Assembly: GCA_902783305.1 (NCBI GenBank)
Contig: CACZQU010000050.1
Coordinates: forward strand, 1-7,714
DNA length: 7,714 bases
Reading direction: 5' to 3'
From: an uncultured Lachnospiraceae bacterium
GTDB taxonomy: Bacteria > Bacillota > Clostridia > Lachnospirales > Lachnospiraceae
Shown here: positions 5,460-7,714 of the stretch, one piece after another
Layout: each line of letters starts with the position of its first letter
Numbering within the stretch: the stretch's first letter is position 1
Notes under the pieces: generated by a model
Seen by the model: only the letters and a program-made list of their open reading frames with translations
What the model was told of the DNA's origin: nothing
Databases searched by the model: none
Position numbers and translations under genes: made by a program

Positions 5460-6047
5460 ATGGATACGGCGTTGATTGCGGATTATTACAGAGAGATCCA
5501 TCCCGTGAAACGGGCCAATATTCTGGCCAGGATGATCGAGGAGGAGGGCAGCAGCGAGGAGAACCGGATCCGCCAGGAGCTCTATGACGTCCGTTACAGC
5601 AAAAAGTCCGGTTCCAATGCAAATGTCCCTGCAGATGGCCTTCTGGGACTGTGGATGGCCCTGGAATATAACCGGGATGTCGGAAAGGGCCTTTTCGGCG
5701 GGGGGAAAAAGCGTGCAGTAAAGGACATCCGGAAAAAACTGAGCGAGATCCGTATCATGGACTACATCGGGAAGGGCGGTCTGTACGAAGAGCTCGCACG
5801 CAAAGAGCTGGCTCATATGGTGAGATCCTATATGATGCTTTGCAAGACCGACAAGAGCTACAGCTCCGGGATTTTCGGTCTGGTGCACATGGGGGAGGAA
5901 AGCGTGGAAAATAAAATCAGGGCGGATATCCGGACGATTGCCCTGGAGGTTCCGGCTGTGCTTGGCCTCGAAGAGGATCTGGAACCCGTCACGCGGGCAG
6001 CCAGGGAAGCATATGAAGAGTTTTTTCCCTATGAGGGAGGACTTTGA
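5460..6047 (+). CDS. Conserved hypothetical protein, resembles DUF6553
   Basis: This 195-residue protein is predicted cytoplasmic, highly charged and mostly helical, with no signal peptide or membrane segment. I recognise no catalytic motif. Its layout resembles proteins labelled DUF6553 in Lachnospiraceae: an N-terminal YYREIHPVKRANILARMIEEE (9-29), then LYDVRYSKKSG (41-51), then PADGLLGLWMALEYNRD (57-73). That match is from memory and uncertain. A glycine/lysine stretch, KGLFGGGKKRAVKDIRKKL (76-94), follows and could contact nucleic acid or phosphate, but this is only a guess from charge. It has its own promoter and a hairpin leader, and lies 95 bases upstream of the peptidase gene without a terminator between. 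The last nine codons are repeated in degenerate form 62 bases downstream. Gene call firm, function unknown. Confidence 0.85.
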   Translation: MDTALIADYYREIHPVKRANILARMIEEEGSSEENRIRQELYDVRYSKKSGSNANVPADGLLGLWMALEYNRDVGKGLFGGGKKRAVKDIRKKLSEIRIMDYIGKGGLYEELARKELAHMVRSYMMLCKTDKSYSSGIFGLVHMGEESVENKIRADIRTIALEVPAVLGLEEDLEPVTRAAREAYEEFFPYEGGL

Positions 6048-6109
6048 GATCCGCCGGATCGAGAGGGCTGTACCACAGAAAGTATTTCCCCTGTGAGGGA
6101 GGACTTTGA
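6021..6109 (+). repeat. 27-bp imperfect direct repeat, a decayed copy of the gene's 3' end
   Basis: Copy 1 (6021-6047) is the last nine sense codons' worth of sequence, including the TGA of the hypothetical gene. Copy 2 (6083-6109) matches it at 24 of 27 positions, including 16 identical bases in a row ending in TGA. The period is 62 bases. Copy 2 could encode YFPCEGGL-stop where copy 1 encodes FFPYEGGL-stop. Weak similarity (shared AGGG and GAAxAG) extends further upstream, suggesting an older tandem duplication. Confidence 0.75.
6048..6060 (+). repeat. Small inverted repeat right after the hypothetical gene's stop
   Basis: GATCC-gcc-GGATC forms a 5-bp stem with a 3-base loop, directly after the TGA. 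No T-run follows, so it is not an intrinsic terminator. It lies between the two copies of the 27-bp repeat. Confidence 0.4.
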
Positions 6110-6125
6110 AAACTTGCGTTTACTT

Positions 6126-6131
6126 AAGGAG
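6126..6131 (+). promoter_or_regulatory. Ribosome binding site of the M16C peptidase gene
   Basis: AAGGAG ends 11 bases before the ATG at 6143. The spacing is slightly long, but it is the only good site here, and no nearer in-frame start keeps the full N-terminus. I see no convincing promoter in 6048-6142. Confidence 0.6.
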
Positions 6132-6142
6132 ACAGATTGCGC

Positions 6143-7714
6143 ATGGATCAGACAAAAGTGACAGCATATGATATCATCAGCCGTCAGGAGCTGACGGATA
6201 TCCATTCTACAGGATGGCTTTTAAGGCACAAAAAGACAGGAGCCAGGGTCGCGCTGATTGAGAACGAGGATGAAAACAAGGTGTTCAATATCGCCTTCAG
6301 AACTCCGCCGAAGGACTCTACCGGGGTAGCCCACATTCTGGAGCACTCTGTCCTTTGCGGAAGCAGGAAATATCCTCTGAAGGATCCTTTTGTGGAGCTG
6401 GTGAAAGGATCTCTCAATACCTTTCTGAATGCCATGACCTTCCCGGACAAGACCTGTTATCCGGTGGCCAGCTGCAATGACAAGGATTTCCAGAACCTTA
6501 TGGATGTCTATCTGGATGCGGTTTTTTATCCAAATGTGTATGACAGGGAGGAAATATTTCTTCAGGAGGGCTGGCATTATCACCTGGACAATCCGGAGGG
6601 ACCGCTGACGTATAACGGCGTGGTATATAATGAAATGAAGGGAGCCTTCTCCTCGGCGGACGATGTGCTTGAGCGGGAGATCATGAATCATCTTTTTCCG
6701 GATACTCCTTACGGAGTGGAGTCCGGCGGAGATCCGAAGGAGATTCCCCGGCTGACCTACCAGGCGTTCCTGGATTTTCACAGAACCTTTTATCATCCCT
6801 CCAACAGCTATATCTATCTTTACGGAAATATGGATATGGCACAGAAGCTGGACTATCTGGACAGAGAGTATCTTTCCCGCTTCGATGCTCTTGACGTGGA
6901 TTCCGGGATTCCCCTGCAGGCTCCGTTTGACGCGATGACCTGCGACAGAAAGGAATATCCCATCGCGCAGACCGAGGACGAGGAGGAGAACAGCTTTCTC
7001 TCCTATAATGTAGTCGTGGGGGAGACGGATGATGAACTGCAGGATCTTGCTTTTTCTATCCTGGATTATGCCCTGCTCAGCGCGCCGGGGGCTCCTCTGA
7101 AAATGGCTCTTCTGGAGGAGGGAATAGGAAGTGATATTTATGGATCCTACGAAGACGGGATCCGCCAGCCATATTTTTCCGTGATATCCAAGGGCGCCCG
7201 AAAAGAGCAGGAGGAGGCTTTTGTCTCTACGGTCAGGCGGGTTCTGACGGAAAACGTTGAAAACGGGATTGACCGGAAGGCACTGTATGCCGGGATTAAT
7301 TTCCTGGAATTCCGGTACAGAGAGGCGGATTTTTCTTCCTACCCCAAGGGACTGATGTACAGCCTGGATCTTCTGGGAGACTGGCTGTATTCTCAGACGG
7401 AGACGGACGTTTTTGCCTGTGTAAAGCAGCTTGCTCAGTTTGAAAAGGCCAGAAAGGCAGTGGAGGAAGGCTATTATGAGGACCTGATCCGCCGTTTCCT
7501 CCTGGACAATCCTCATGGCTGTATTCTTGCCCTGATTCCGAAAAAAGGACTTCAGGCCAGGGAGGAGGCCGGGCTGGCACAGAAGCTGGAAGCCTTCCGG
7601 GCGGGTCTTTCGCCGGATGAGCTGCGGCTGATGGCCGACCGTACGGCAGCCCTTGCGCGGTATCAGGAGGAGCCGGATTCTCCCGAGGCTTTGGCCGCTC
7701 TTCCGATGCTGACA
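6143..7714 (+). CDS. M16C insulinase-family zinc metallopeptidase (3' truncated by the window)
   Basis: The frame is open from the ATG at 6143 to the window end, giving 524 residues. Full-length M16C proteins (presequence protease PreP/Cym1 type) are about 970, so a little over half is visible. The inverted zinc motif HILEH (64-68) supplies His64, the catalytic Glu67 and His68. The third ligand is Glu164 in VVYNEMKGAFSS (160-171). The surrounding LCGSRKYPLKDPFVELVKGSL and NAMTFPDKTCYPVAS blocks are typical of the family. Residues from ~395 onward (SSYPKGLMYSLDLLGDWLY, LLDNPHGCILALIPKKGL) match the region around the linker joining the two M16 halves. Members degrade short unfolded peptides inside a closed chamber. 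No signal peptide is visible, so the enzyme is probably cytoplasmic. It may be read through from the hypothetical gene upstream. All visible catalytic residues are present. Confidence 0.95.
   Translation, partial: MDQTKVTAYDIISRQELTDIHSTGWLLRHKKTGARVALIENEDENKVFNIAFRTPPKDSTGVAHILEHSVLCGSRKYPLKDPFVELVKGSLNTFLNAMTFPDKTCYPVASCNDKDFQNLMDVYLDAVFYPNVYDREEIFLQEGWHYHLDNPEGPLTYNGVVYNEMKGAFSSADDVLEREIMNHLFPDTPYGVESGGDPKEIPRLTYQAFLDFHRTFYHPSNSYIYLYGNMDMAQKLDYLDREYLSRFDALDVDSGIPLQAPFDAMTCDRKEYPIAQTEDEEENSFLSYNVVVGETDDELQDLAFSILDYALLSAPGAPLKMALLEEGIGSDIYGSYEDGIRQPYFSVISKGARKEQEEAFVSTVRRVLTENVENGIDRKALYAGINFLEFRYREADFSSYPKGLMYSLDLLGDWLYSQTETDVFACVKQLAQFEKARKAVEEGYYEDLIRRFLLDNPHGCILALIPKKGLQAREEAGLAQKLEAFRAGLSPDELRLMADRTAALARYQEEPDSPEALAALPMLT

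Noticed and set aside
6221..7516. A 431-codon open frame on the minus strand opposite the M16C peptidase gene
   Set aside because: It is antisense to a well-supported peptidase gene with intact zinc motifs, and its translation shows no known motif or convincing start context.
1..7714. A defence, mobile or CRISPR-type system
   Set aside because: I found no spaced direct-repeat array, transposase, integrase, toxin-antitoxin pair or defence gene. The genes are core metabolic, transport, repair and peptidase functions.

Overview
The window looks like an ordinary chromosomal stretch from a Firmicute of the class Clostridia, most likely a Lachnospiraceae gut bacterium. This rests on strong AGGAGG-type ribosome binding sites, TTG/GTG codons near several starts, moderate GC content, and gene families typical of that group: a DUF5662 protein, an M16C insulinase-type peptidase, and a 195-residue protein resembling DUF6553. 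I see no mobile element, CRISPR array, tRNA or rRNA.

Left part (1-3574, plus strand). The window opens in the last 39 codons of a gene whose product ends in a four-cysteine zinc-ribbon-like tail. Closely spaced behind it are an exodeoxyribonuclease III gene (141-905), a GlgX-like GH13 gene (922-2838) and a DUF5662 gene (2929-3513). No convincing terminator lies between them, so they may share a transcript. That transcript would end at a strong bidirectional hairpin at 3522-3574. The functions (base excision repair, an alpha-glucan protein, a putative metal-binding protein) are not obviously linked.

Middle part (3575-5459). A sodium/proline symporter gene (putP-like) lies on the minus strand at 3717-5249. 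It has its own hairpin terminator with a T-run at 3621-3660, so the left operon and putP converge on back-to-back terminators. Upstream of putP is a divergent control region with a perfect 12-bp palindrome (5290-5301), a weak putP promoter candidate, and a clear extended -10 promoter (5390-5398) for the rightward gene, whose leader carries an 8-bp hairpin.

Right part (5460-7714, plus strand). A conserved hypothetical gene (5460-6047) is followed by the first 524 codons of an M16C metallopeptidase gene that runs off the window. Between them is a degenerate second copy of the last 27 bp of the hypothetical gene.

The most notable feature is the GH13 protein. Its frame is fully open and its fold motifs are recognisable, but the catalytic nucleophile and acid/base positions are replaced and the domain B loop is almost gone, which suggests a maintained pseudoenzyme. 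I found no convincing new multi-gene system; the remaining findings are small regulatory or evolutionary curiosities.
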